Shown here piece after piece: positions 8,948-17,864 of a stretch of 64,000 bases of DNA; the first letter of the stretch is position 1, and each line of letters starts with the position of its first letter. The stretch lies in NCBI GenBank assembly GCA_963820955.1, contig CAWGCA010000040.1:23721-87720 (forward strand), written 5' to 3'. The DNA is from CAWGCA01 sp963820955. Lineage in GTDB: Bacteria; Pseudomonadota; Gammaproteobacteria; Chromatiales; Chromatiaceae. The translations under genes were made by a program, and so were the position numbers. The notes under the pieces were generated by a model that was not told the DNA's origin, made no database searches, and saw nothing but the letters and a program-made list of their open reading frames with translations.

Positions 8948-9487
8948 ATGAGGAAACTGGTCTTTTTGGCAGCAGCACTCTTAATGGGGTGTAGTGAGCA
9001 GCAGATCCGCGATACGGATTCGCCTTATTTTCGTCTTCCAGTCGGTACGGTGGTGGAACTCAACCAACAGCTCGAAATGCCGGCGGAACGGACACGTATT
9101 TTTTTCCAACGCGGCGCGGTCTTGGGAAAGCAGGGTATCGATCTCTACTATCCGAGTTGCAACCTCGAGGTCCGAGACTTGAAGACCGAGGTCCAGTTGA
9201 TCGAACCGGATAGTTTCGCCATCGTCCATACCCGTCAGGGCAAGGAATCCGTCGTCGCCTGGGACGGGATAAAGCTGGCGGGGCTGGGTTGGTCTTTTGA
9301 TTTGGGCGGCGGGCCACCCATGGTTCACCGCTACTATCACTACCGGCTAGAGTCGGAGCGGCAGCCTCAGGTGATGCGACTTACCTGCCGCGGTGCGCTG
9401 GCCGATCTATGGCAGGCGAAATCACCCACTCTGGCGGAGACGAAGGAGGCACTGGGAGAGGTGGCAACCATCCTTCTGGCACCCTGA
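8948..9487 (+). CDS. Putative lipoprotein of unknown function
   Basis: From the ATG at 8948 the product is about 179 residues: MRKLVFLAAALLMGCSEQQ, a short signal sequence ending in an LMGC lipobox, so it is probably a lipid-anchored envelope protein. The frame is open 16 codons further upstream, but that lead does not look like a signal peptide. The mature part contains PYFRLPVGTVVELNQQLEMP, two separated Cys (YYPSCNLEV and RLTCRG) that could form a disulfide, and the aromatic-rich MVHRYYHYRLES. I recognise it only as a conserved-looking proteobacterial lipoprotein type. The acyl-CoA ligase gene begins 40 bp downstream on the same strand, so the two may be co-transcribed. Confidence 0.75.
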   Translation: MRKLVFLAAALLMGCSEQQIRDTDSPYFRLPVGTVVELNQQLEMPAERTRIFFQRGAVLGKQGIDLYYPSCNLEVRDLKTEVQLIEPDSFAIVHTRQGKESVVAWDGIKLAGLGWSFDLGGGPPMVHRYYHYRLESERQPQVMRLTCRGALADLWQAKSPTLAETKEALGEVATILLAP

Positions 9488-9527
9488 GCCGGCGACTGCG
9501 CACGATTTATGCCAGGTTGTTGGTATT

Positions 9528-11078
9528 ATGCAGATTACAGAGATACTTGCCCGCAACGCCCGGGTCTATGGCGACGAAGTTGCCCTGGTCGAGCGGGACC
9601 CCGCGGCTGATCGAAGGGTGGAAATCAGCTGGTCGGAATTCGACCGCCAGGCCAGCCGTTTCGCCAATGCCCTGCTTGCCCGAGGTATCGGCAAAGGTGA
9701 GCGGGTGGTCCATCTGATGATGAACTGCATCGAGTGGTTACCTGCCTATTTTGGCATACTGCGGGCCGGGTGCTGGGCGGTTCCTCTCAATTTTCGTTTT
9801 GAAGCGGACTTGATCCTGGCCTGCTCGCAACTGGCCGAACCCAAGGTATTTCTGTTTGGCGAGGAGTTTGTCGAACGGATCACTGCAGTGAAGCCGGGGT
9901 TGGACAGCAGCGTGCTTCACTATGTTTTTTTGGGGCCGGAGGAACTGCGACCCGATTTTGCACAAAGCTATGCGGAGTTTGTCAGTGATGCCTCGGATAT
10001 GGATCCTCGGGTGCCGCTGGAGATCACAGACGATGCCGGGCTGTATTTCACCTCCGGTACCACGGGACTGCCAAAAGGTGTGCGCCTGACCCATCGCAAT
10101 CTGGAACACGCCTGTTACGTGGAAAATTTTCACCATGGGCAGACCCACAGAGACAATTTTCTCTGCATACCTCCGCTTTATCACACCGGGGCCAAGATGC
10201 ACTGGTTCGGCAATTTTATGGTCGGCGCCCGGGCGGTGATCCTTCGAGGGATTCGTCCCGAGTGGATCCTGCAGGCGATCTCGGAGGAGCAGGTGACCAT
10301 TGTCTGGCTGCTGGTGCCCTGGGCCCATGATATCCTGATAGCCTTGGAGAGCGGTGAACTCGATCCGAGCTGCTATCACCTCGACCAGTGGCGCCTTATG
10401 CACATAGGCGCTCAACCGGTACCACCGAGTTTGATCCGGGACTGGAAGGCACTTTTTCCGAATCACGACTATGACACGAACTACGGGCTGACCGAGTCTA
10501 CCGGCCCTGGCTGCGTCCATCTGGGACTGGAGAACGGCCATAAGATCGGCGCCATCGGGATTCCCGGTTTTGACTGGGAATGCCGCGTTGTCGATATCGA
10601 CGGTAGTGACATGCCCGATGGGGAGCGGGGTGAACTATTGGTGAAAGGGCCTGGAATGATGAAAGAGTACTACCGGGACCCTCAGGCTACCGCAGAGGCC
10701 CTGCTAGACGGTTGGTTGCACACCGGAGACATCGTTCGCCGGGATGATGCCGGTTTCCTCTGGCTTGTTGACCGTAAGAAGGATCTGATTATCACCGGTG
10801 GCGAAAACGTCTCGCCGGTAGAGGTGGAGAATTTTTTTATGAACCACCAGGCGGTTCAGGATGTCGCTGTGATTGGCACACCCGACTTGCGGCTGGGGGA
10901 ACTGATTACCGCAATCATCCAGCTGAAGTCCGGGCATAAATTAAGCGAGCAGGAGGCGCTGGTATTTGCCGCCGGTCTGCCCCGCTATAAACGGCCCCGC
11001 CTGATCTACTTCGACCAAGTACCGCGCAATGCCACCGGCAAGATCGAAAAACCGAAGCTGCGGCAGAAATACGCCTAA
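9528..11078 (+). CDS. AMP-dependent acyl-CoA synthetase/ligase
   Basis: A 516-residue adenylate-forming enzyme that activates a carboxylic acid, probably a fatty acid, to its CoA thioester using ATP. Key motifs are all present: the P-loop YFTSGTTGLPKGV (about residues 172-184), YGLTESTG, LHTGDIV, the hinge region DRKKDLIITGGENVSPVEVE, and the C-terminal catalytic lysine region PRNATGKIEKPKLR. The start is the ATG at 9528 (MQITEILARNARVYG); the frame is open 45 codons upstream, but that part is Arg/Trp-rich and overlaps the lipoprotein gene. Chain-length specificity cannot be read from the sequence. uvrD follows after 9 bp. Confidence 0.9.
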   Translation: MQITEILARNARVYGDEVALVERDPAADRRVEISWSEFDRQASRFANALLARGIGKGERVVHLMMNCIEWLPAYFGILRAGCWAVPLNFRFEADLILACSQLAEPKVFLFGEEFVERITAVKPGLDSSVLHYVFLGPEELRPDFAQSYAEFVSDASDMDPRVPLEITDDAGLYFTSGTTGLPKGVRLTHRNLEHACYVENFHHGQTHRDNFLCIPPLYHTGAKMHWFGNFMVGARAVILRGIRPEWILQAISEEQVTIVWLLVPWAHDILIALESGELDPSCYHLDQWRLMHIGAQPVPPSLIRDWKALFPNHDYDTNYGLTESTGPGCVHLGLENGHKIGAIGIPGFDWECRVVDIDGSDMPDGERGELLVKGPGMMKEYYRDPQATAEALLDGWLHTGDIVRRDDAGFLWLVDRKKDLIITGGENVSPVEVENFFMNHQAVQDVAVIGTPDLRLGELITAIIQLKSGHKLSEQEALVFAAGLPRYKRPRLIYFDQVPRNATGKIEKPKLRQKYA

Positions 11079-11087
11079 TATCAGCAG

Positions 11088-13250
11088 ATGGATGTCTCCC
11101 GTATTCTGGACAATCTGAACGACGCGCAGCGCCAGGCGGTTTCTGCGCCTCCCGGGGGTATGCTGGTACTGGCGGGGGCCGGAAGTGGTAAGACCCGGGT
11201 CCTGGTACACCGGATTGCCTGGTTGATACAGGTGATCGGGGCCTCGCCCTGGAATATCCTCGCCGTTACCTTCACCAACAAGGCGGCACGGGAGATGAAG
11301 GGGCGTATCGAGGGGATTCTGGAGCAGCCGGTCGGTGGTATGTGGGTCGGCACCTTTCATGGTCTGGCCCACCGTCTGCTGCGGTCCCACTGGCAGGATG
11401 CCAGGCTGCCCCAGAGTTTTCAGATCCTGGATTCAGACGATCAGTTCCGACTGCTCAAACGCCTGCTCAAAAGCCTCGATCTGGACGAGGCGCGCTGGCC
11501 GCCCCGGCAGGCTCAGTGGTTTATCAACAGCCAGAAGGACGAGGGCCGCCGGCCGAAGCACCTGGACGACGGCGGAGATCCCTTTCAGCGGCAGATGATC
11601 CGCATCTACAGTGAATATCAGACCGCCTGTGATAGGGGAGGGATGGTCGATTTTGCCGAGTTGCTGCTGCGCGCCCATGAATTGTTGCGGGATCGCGCCG
11701 ATATTCTGCACCACTACCGGGAGCGGTTTCAGCATATTCTGGTTGACGAATTTCAGGATACCAACACCATCCAGTACGCCTGGCTGCGGTTGCTGGCCGG
11801 GGAGCGGGAAAATCTCTTCGTAGTGGGCGATGACGACCAGTCCATCTACGGCTGGCGCGGAGCGCGGGTGGAGAATATCCGGGATTTTCAGAAGGACTTC
11901 CCTGGGGCGCCCCTGCTGCGGCTGGAGCAGAACTATCGATCGACCGGGACCATCCTGAAGGCATCCAACGCGGTAATCGCAAACAACCCCTCGCGCCTGG
12001 GCAAGAATCTTTGGACCCATGGTAATGAGGGTGAACCGGTCAGTCTCTACGCCGCCTTCAACGAGGTGGACGAGGCTCGGTTCGTGATCGAACGTATCCG
12101 TCGTTATCTTGAAGAGGGGCACAGCCGCTCTGACAGCGCCATCCTCTATCGCTCCAATGCCCAGTCCCGGTTATTTGAAGAGGCCTTGATCCAGGCCCAG
12201 ATCCCCTATCGAGTCTACGGTGGTCTTCGCTTTTTTGAGCGGGCGGAGATCAAGGATGCCCTCGCTTACCTGCGGCTGATCGCCAATCCAGAGGACGATC
12301 CTTCGTTCGAGCGGGCGGTAAACATGCCCCCCCGGGGGATAGGGGCGCGAACCCTGGATGCCGTGCGCGCCCACGCCCGGGACTTTGGCTGCTCCCTGTG
12401 GCAGGCCGCCCGGGATCTGATCAAGGGCGGTGTCATGACCAGACGGGCGGCCACTGCGCTGACCGGTTTTCTGGAATTGATCGAGCATCAGAGGACAGAG
12501 ACCCGGGAACTGGAGTTGCCTGAGCTGGTGAATCAGGTGATCTCGGCTTCCGGTCTGCCGACGCACTTCGAGAAGAGCAGAGACGGCAAGGGCGTGGATC
12601 GGGTGGAAAACCTGGAGGAACTGGTCAATGCCACCCGCCAGTTCAGCTTTGAGTCGGAAGATGAAGAGCTGGATGATCTCTCAGCCTTTCTCGCCCATGC
12701 AGCGCTGGAGGCGGGCGACGCCCAGGGGGATGCCTTCGAGGACTGCGTGCAGTTGATGACCCTTCATTCGGCGAAGGGGCTGGAGTTTCCGCTGGTTTTC
12801 ATTGGTGGATTGGAGGAGGGACTGTTTCCCCACAGTATGTCCAGCGAGGACCCGGAACGGCTGGAGGAGGAGCGCCGGCTCTGTTATGTCGGCATGACCC
12901 GCGCCATGGAGCAGCTCTATCTCTGCTATGCCGAGAGCCGGCGGCTGCATGGCAGCGAGAATTATCCCCTGCCGTCGCGTTTTCTGCGGGAAATACCGGC
13001 CGAGTTGATTCAGGAAGTGCGGGTGCGCCCCCAGGTCACGCGACCGGTTTATGCGCCCTCCTCCGGAACCCGTTTTACAGATTCCGAGGCTGGATATCGG
13101 TTGGGTCAGCGGGTGGCGCATCCCAAATTCGGCGAAGGGGTAGTGCTCAACGCGGAGGGTCAGGGCGACAGCGCCCGGGTGCACGTCAACTTCGAGTCGG
13201 TGGGGGCCAAGTGGCTGGTGGTGGGGTACGCTAATCTGCAGCCGCTTTGA
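11088..13250 (+). CDS. uvrD: DNA helicase II UvrD
   Basis: Superfamily 1A 3'-5' helicase for nucleotide excision and mismatch repair. The product is 720 residues, the same length as the E. coli enzyme. Visible motifs: Q-motif and Walker A (LNDAQRQAVSAP, then AGAGSGKT at about 29-36), Ia TFTNKAAREM, motif II DEFQDTN, motif III GDDDQSIYGWRGA, motif IV QNYRST, motif V LMTLHSAKGLEFPLVF and motif VI YVGMTRA. The C-terminus has the QRVAHPKFGEGVVLN segment typical of UvrD, which binds RNA polymerase. It starts 9 bp after the ligase gene. UvrD rather than Rep is favoured by the C-terminal extension. Confidence 0.96.
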   Translation: MDVSRILDNLNDAQRQAVSAPPGGMLVLAGAGSGKTRVLVHRIAWLIQVIGASPWNILAVTFTNKAAREMKGRIEGILEQPVGGMWVGTFHGLAHRLLRSHWQDARLPQSFQILDSDDQFRLLKRLLKSLDLDEARWPPRQAQWFINSQKDEGRRPKHLDDGGDPFQRQMIRIYSEYQTACDRGGMVDFAELLLRAHELLRDRADILHHYRERFQHILVDEFQDTNTIQYAWLRLLAGERENLFVVGDDDQSIYGWRGARVENIRDFQKDFPGAPLLRLEQNYRSTGTILKASNAVIANNPSRLGKNLWTHGNEGEPVSLYAAFNEVDEARFVIERIRRYLEEGHSRSDSAILYRSNAQSRLFEEALIQAQIPYRVYGGLRFFERAEIKDALAYLRLIANPEDDPSFERAVNMPPRGIGARTLDAVRAHARDFGCSLWQAARDLIKGGVMTRRAATALTGFLELIEHQRTETRELELPELVNQVISASGLPTHFEKSRDGKGVDRVENLEELVNATRQFSFESEDEELDDLSAFLAHAALEAGDAQGDAFEDCVQLMTLHSAKGLEFPLVFIGGLEEGLFPHSMSSEDPERLEEERRLCYVGMTRAMEQLYLCYAESRRLHGSENYPLPSRFLREIPAELIQEVRVRPQVTRPVYAPSSGTRFTDSEAGYRLGQRVAHPKFGEGVVLNAEGQGDSARVHVNFESVGAKWLVVGYANLQPL

Positions 13251-13275
13251 TCCAGGGTGCCCTGCTGGTTTCAAA

Positions 13276-13304
13276 TTGCTCTTGACAGAGGGCTGGTCTA
13301 ATAT
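13276..13304 (+). promoter_or_regulatory. Possible sigma70-type promoter before dctP
   Basis: TTGCTC and TAATAT are spaced by 17 bp, about 68 bp upstream of the TRAP binding-protein start. Neither box is a full consensus match. A strong AGGAGG ribosome binding site precedes the ATG at 13372. Confidence 0.3.
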
Positions 13305-13371
13305 CGGCCTGTTGTTGAGAGGCCCTAAGTGATTCTCAGGCCTTAACAAAAATTATCCAAGAGGAGGCAAC

Positions 13372-14453
13372 ATGAAGCGTCGTGAATTTGTAAAGTCTTT
13401 GGGTGCGGGATCCTTGGCGGTTGGTGCCGCTGTTGCGGGGGCCCCCGTCGTCCATGCGCAGCAGCAGATCAAGTGGAAGATGGTTACCACCTGGCCAAAG
13501 AATTTTCCGGGTCTGGGTACCGGAGCCAACAATCTGGCCCGGCTGGTGAACGAAATGAGTGGCGGGCGGATAGAGGTGAAGGTGTATGGCGCCAAGGAGC
13601 TGGTGGGCGCCCTGGAGATCTTCGACGCCGTCTCCCGCGGCACCGCGGAGATGGGGCATGGCGCCTCCTATTACTGGAAGGGGAAGAGCGAAGCGGCGCA
13701 GTTTTTTGCGGCTGTGCCTTATGGACTGACCGCCCAGGAGATGAATGGCTGGCTCTACAATGGCGGTGGCATGGAGCTCTGGCAGGAGGTTTACGCGCCT
13801 TTCGGTCTGATCCCTACCGCCGCGGGTAACACCGGTGTGCAGATGGGCGGCTGGTTCAACAAGGAGATCAACAGCGTAGGCGATCTCAAGGGATTGAAGA
13901 TGCGCATCCCCGGCCTGGGTGGCGAGGTGCTGAAGCGCGCCGGCGGCACCCCCGTGCTGCTGCCGGGGGGGAGATTTTCCCCTCCCTGCAGTCCGGTGCC
14001 ATCGATGCCACCGAGTGGGTCGGGCCTTACAATGATATGGCCTTTGGCCTCTACAAGGCGGCCAAGTATTACTACTATCCGGGTTGGCATGAGCCAGGCA
14101 CCACCCTGGAGTGTTTTATCAACAAGGAGGCGTTTGAGGCCCTGCCGAAGGATCTTCAATCCATTGTGTTGAACGCCGCCAAGGTGGCCAACCTGGAAAT
14201 GCTGTCCGAATACACGGCGCGCAACAATGCAGCCCTGCAGACCCTGGTGACAGAACACAAGGTGAATCTCCGGCAATTCCCGGACGAGGTGTTGATCAAA
14301 TTGAAAGGGTTGTCCGACGAAGTGGTGGCAGAGACCGCAGAGAAAGACCCCATGTCGAAGAAAGTGTACGAGTCGTTCCTGAAGTTCCGCGCTCAGGCGG
14401 TTGCCTGGCACCGGGTATCCGAGCAGGCCTATCTCAACGCCCGTTCCCTGTAA
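13372..14453 (+). pseudogene. TRAP transporter substrate-binding protein DctP, frameshifted
   Basis: Periplasmic binding protein of a TRAP transporter, closest by eye to the TakP-like group that binds 2-oxo acids and other carboxylates. The first frame (13372-14172) starts with a Tat signal (KRREFVKSLGAG...) and runs correctly to PVLLPGG near residue 200; the remaining protein continues in the next frame (EIFPSLQSGAIDATEWVGPY ... to 14453). Restoring one G in the seven-G run at 13965-13971 joins the two into a normal protein of about 361 residues, including the typical DATEW and YYYPGWHEPG ligand-site motifs. This may be sequencing error or a true mutation. Its permeases are encoded convergently downstream. 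Confidence 0.9.
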
Positions 14454-14475
14454 CCCGGGAAATTTGTTAGGTTAA

Positions 14476-14506
14476 AGCCCGGCGGAGGTTCCGCCGGGCT
14501 TTTTTT
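14476..14506 (+). terminator. Rho-independent terminator between convergent TRAP genes
   Basis: An 11-bp GC-rich stem (AGCCCGGCGGA with TCCGCCGGGCT, loop of 3) is followed by a run of seven T. It lies 22 bp after the dctP stop and just before the convergent dctM stop, so it ends dctP transcription and its stem may also affect the opposite transcript. Confidence 0.9.
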
Positions 14507-14509
14507 ATC

Positions 14510-15892
14510 TCAGCCGTAGACCAGCTTCGGCAGCCAGGTCGCCAGCTGCGGCCAGACGGCCAGCAGGCCCAGGGTGACCACCTGGATGACGATAAACGGC
14601 ATCACGCCGCGGTAGATGTGCATGGTGGTGATCTCGGGGGGGGCGACGCCTCGCAGATAGAAGAGCGAGAATCCGAAAGGCGGTGTCAGGAAGGAGGTCT
14701 GCAGGTTAAGGGCGATCATCACCCCGAGCCATACCGGGTTCAGGTCCATGGCCAGCAGGATCGGGCCGACGATGGGGACGATGACGAATGTGATCTCGAT
14801 AAAATCAAGGATGAAACCGAGCAGAAACATCATCAGCATGACCACGAAAACCGCGCCGAACACCCCGCCAGGCAGGTTGCCCAGGATCTCCTGCACCACC
14901 TCGTCGCCGCCAAATCCCCGAAACACCAGGGAGAACACGGAGGCGCCGATCAGGATCAGGAACACCATGCTGGTTACCAGTGTGGTGCTGCGCATCACTT
15001 CCCGCAGAATGGCCAGATTCAGCTTGCGCTGGCCGGCGGCGAGCAGGATGGCGCCCATCGCCCCGACCGAGGCGGCTTCTGTCGGAGTGGCCAGCCCACC
15101 AATGATAGAGCCCAGCACCGCCACAATCAGAAACAGGGGGGGCACCAGGATCTTCAGCGTGCGTATCATCAACTGTCGTCGATCGATCGCGTCGCGCTCC
15201 TCCTCCGGAATGGGCGGCACCGCGTCTGGCCGGAATACCGCCACGCCCACGATATAGAGGATATAGAGACACACCAGCAGCAGCCCTGGCAGCAGGGCAC
15301 CGATGAACAGATCGCCAACCGAGACGGTGTCTGGTGAGTACATGCCCATGTTCAGCTGGGCCTGCTGATAGGCCGACGACATGACATCGCCCAGCAGCAC
15401 CAGCACGATAGACGGTGGGATAATCTGACCGAGGGTCCCTGAGGCACAGATAGTTCCGGTCGCCACCTTAGGGTCATATCCCCGCTTCATCATGGTCGGC
15501 AGCGACAGCAGTCCCATGGTCACCACGGTGGCACCGACGATCCCGGTGCTGGCCGCCAGCAGCATGCCCACTATCATCACCGAGATCCCCAGTCCACCCC
15601 GCAGCGGGCCGAACAGCAGTGCCATGGTATCCAGCAGCTGCTCCGCCACCTTGGAGCGCTCCAGCATGACGCCCATGAACACGAACAGGGGGACCGCAAT
15701 CAGGGTCTCGTTGATCATGATGCCGTACAGGCGGTTGGGAATGGCCTCCAGGAAGGAGGGATCGAAGGTGCCGGTCAGGGTGCCGATCAGGGCGAACCCC
15801 AAGGCCGTACCAGCCAGCGAGAAGGCCACCGGATAGCCCGCCAGCAGTACAATGAACACTGTCAGAAACAGCAGTAGGGGCATGGTGGCCAT
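14510..15892 (-). CDS. dctM: TRAP transporter large permease subunit (DctM)
   Basis: A 460-residue integral inner-membrane protein with 11-13 hydrophobic helices, the ion-coupled transport subunit of a TRAP system. Typical DctM features include the N-terminal LLFLTVFIVLLAGYPVAFSL segment, GGLGISVMIVGMLLAASTGIVGATV, GTICASGTLGQIIPPSIVLV, TPTEAASVGAMGA and the late LNLQTSFLTPPFGFSLFYLRG. A long cytoplasmic-like loop (RPDAVPPIPEEERDAIDRRQ) divides the two halves. The small permease gene ends 3 bp before its start on the same strand, so the two are translated together. The binding protein is encoded on the opposite strand, converging at the shared terminator. Substrate is inferred only from the TakP-like binding protein: probably a carboxylate. 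Confidence 0.94.
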   Translation of the reverse strand: MATMPLLLFLTVFIVLLAGYPVAFSLAGTALGFALIGTLTGTFDPSFLEAIPNRLYGIMINETLIAVPLFVFMGVMLERSKVAEQLLDTMALLFGPLRGGLGISVMIVGMLLAASTGIVGATVVTMGLLSLPTMMKRGYDPKVATGTICASGTLGQIIPPSIVLVLLGDVMSSAYQQAQLNMGMYSPDTVSVGDLFIGALLPGLLLVCLYILYIVGVAVFRPDAVPPIPEEERDAIDRRQLMIRTLKILVPPLFLIVAVLGSIIGGLATPTEAASVGAMGAILLAAGQRKLNLAILREVMRSTTLVTSMVFLILIGASVFSLVFRGFGGDEVVQEILGNLPGGVFGAVFVVMLMMFLLGFILDFIEITFVIVPIVGPILLAMDLNPVWLGVMIALNLQTSFLTPPFGFSLFYLRGVAPPEITTMHIYRGVMPFIVIQVVTLGLLAVWPQLATWLPKLVYG

Positions 15893-15895
15893 GGT

Positions 15896-16447
15896 CTAAT
15901 TCCCTTCCTGGCCGGCGGTTTCGGTCTCGCCATCCAGCAGGTAAAGCAGATTGGTCAGGAACTGGGAGAGGCCTTGCAGCACCAGCAGAGAAGCCATGAC
16001 CGGAATCACCGTTTTCAGCAGATAGACGCCCGGGATGCCGCCCGCCTCCTGGGAAGTCTCTTTGACCGACCAGGAGGCGGCGATATATTCCCAGCTGATC
16101 CAAGTGATAAAGAGGCAGACCGGCAGCAGCAGCAGCAGCGAGCCCCATAGATCAATCCAGGCCTGGGTCCGTTTGCTGCGGCTTCGATAGATCAGGTCTA
16201 CCCGGACGTGACCGGCATTTTTCAGGGTATACGCGGCGCCCAGCATGAAGACCGTTGCGTGCATGTAGATCACGGATTCCTGCATCGCAATCCAGCCCAT
16301 ATTGAACAGATAACGGAGCACTACGACGGTAAAAGTCACCACTACCATGCCCAGTGTCAGCCAGGAGATTGCCTGGCCAACGCCTTCATTCAATTGATTT
16401 GCCCAGTGGGTCAGGCGCGCGAGTCCGCGGTGGTCGCTTGCATTCAT
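15896..16447 (-). CDS. dctQ: TRAP transporter small permease subunit (DctQ)
   Basis: A 183-residue membrane protein with four predicted helices. The order is a short amphipathic lead, ISWLTLGMVVVTFTVVVLRYLFN, the WIAMQESVIYMHATVFMLGAAYTL segment with the DctQ hallmark of a Glu followed by a hydrophobic helix, then VRVDLIYRS, LLLLPVCLFITWISWEYIAASW and a final helix VIPVMASLLVLQGLSQFL. DctQ pairs with DctM to receive substrate from the periplasmic binding protein. It is the first gene of a two-gene minus-strand operon; its promoter should lie in the short space before hemW on the other strand. Confidence 0.93.
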   Translation of the reverse strand: MNASDHRGLARLTHWANQLNEGVGQAISWLTLGMVVVTFTVVVLRYLFNMGWIAMQESVIYMHATVFMLGAAYTLKNAGHVRVDLIYRSRSKRTQAWIDLWGSLLLLLPVCLFITWISWEYIAASWSVKETSQEAGGIPGVYLLKTVIPVMASLLVLQGLSQFLTNLLYLLDGETETAGQEGN

Positions 16448-16574
16448 CCCGGTTTTTAGATCATTTTTTACTTAGAATATCCGGGATTATTACAGAAACC
16501 ACCCGGCTTATACATGGATCAGGAACATCAAGGGGTATCTGTGCCCTCCATTTTGCAAGGACTTCGGCTTCGCT

Positions 16575-17741
16575 ATGGCGTTCAGCATACCACCGCCACT
16601 AACCCTTTATATTCATTTGCCATGGTGTTTGCGCAAGTGCCCCTATTGTGATTTCAACTCTCATGCGACGAGAGAAGAACCGGATACCGAGGGTTATCGG
16701 CGGGCACTGCTGGCGGATCTGGACCTCGAAAAGCCACTGGCGGCGGGTCGCAGTATCGCCTCGATCTTTATCGGTGGTGGAACCCCCAGTCTGTTTCCTC
16801 CCCGGGAGATCTCGGCCTTGCTGCAGGGCGTGAGGGAACGCTTGTCAACTGTGGCAGATCTGGAGGTGACGCTGGAGGCCAATCCGGGAACCCTCGAGGC
16901 AGGATACTACGCCGGGTATCGGGCGGCTGGAGTCAACCGACTGTCCATTGGAGTGCAGAGTTTTGATTCTGGTTCCCTCCGCGCGCTCGACCGTATCCAC
17001 TGCGGGGAGCAGGCACTTGCGGCCGCGGATTCGGCCCGTCGGGGTGGTTTTGAACGAATCAACCTGGATCTCATGTTCGGTCTGCCGCAACAGACACGGG
17101 AGATGGCCCTAGCCGACGTCAAACAGGCGATTGCGCTGAGACCAAATCACATCTCCTATTACCAGCTCACCCTGGAGCCCAACACCCCTTTTTATCACTC
17201 CCCGCCTCCACTGCCGTCGGAAGAGATTATCTGGCAGATGCAGTGCCAGGGGCATCGGCAACTGATAGACGCGGGTTATCAACAGTACGAAATCTCCGCA
17301 TTTTCCCGCCCCGGAGAGGAGTGCCGGCACAATCTGAATTACTGGCTGTTTGGCGACTATATCGGCATAGGTGCCGGTGCCCACGGCAAGTTAACCGACT
17401 TGGCAAAACAGCGTGTTGTGCGCCGCTGGCGTGTACGGGATCCTCAGCGCTATCTAGAGCAGGCAGGTACGAAAGGGGCTGTTTCCGGGCAACGGACACT
17501 GGATCAAGGAGACCTGGAACTGGAATTTCTGTTGAATGGTTGTCGACTGAATCGGGGCTTTTCTCGCAATCTGTTTGAATCCCGCACCGGGGTTTCTTTT
17601 GTCCAGGTCCATGACCGCATTGAGACTGCAGTGGACAGGGGGCTGCTATCACAGGAGGAAGGGGGGGCGATCCGGCCCACCGAACTGGGGCGTCGTTATC
17701 TCAACGATCTGTTGGCGCTGTTTCTGCCGGAGGAGCAGTAG
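16575..17741 (+). CDS. hemW: HemW, radical SAM haem chaperone
   Basis: A 388-residue radical SAM protein of the HemW (formerly HemN-like) family, thought to insert haem into respiratory enzymes. The iron-sulfur motif CxxxCxxC is at C18, C22, C25 (PWCLRKCPYCDFNSH), followed by FIGGGTPSLF and RLSIGVQSFDSGSLRALDRIH. The C-terminal HemN-type domain (from about residue 290) has the RWRVRDPQRYLEQ segment. It is shorter than true HemN (about 450 residues) and lacks HemN's N-terminal extension, favouring HemW. The usual gammaproteobacterial neighbour rdgB is not here. An IS200-type element follows downstream. Confidence 0.93.
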   Translation: MAFSIPPPLTLYIHLPWCLRKCPYCDFNSHATREEPDTEGYRRALLADLDLEKPLAAGRSIASIFIGGGTPSLFPPREISALLQGVRERLSTVADLEVTLEANPGTLEAGYYAGYRAAGVNRLSIGVQSFDSGSLRALDRIHCGEQALAAADSARRGGFERINLDLMFGLPQQTREMALADVKQAIALRPNHISYYQLTLEPNTPFYHSPPPLPSEEIIWQMQCQGHRQLIDAGYQQYEISAFSRPGEECRHNLNYWLFGDYIGIGAGAHGKLTDLAKQRVVRRWRVRDPQRYLEQAGTKGAVSGQRTLDQGDLELEFLLNGCRLNRGFSRNLFESRTGVSFVQVHDRIETAVDRGLLSQEEGGAIRPTELGRRYLNDLLALFLPEEQ

Positions 17742-17864
17742 AATCAATGCTGCGGAAGCAGTTGCCATCCGCAGGCCAAAATCCCACTGTGAGGTACATG
17801 AAAATAATCAAACTCAGGAACGGCGGCAGTGGGGGGAGCTCCGATTTATTGTCACCATTTGGGA

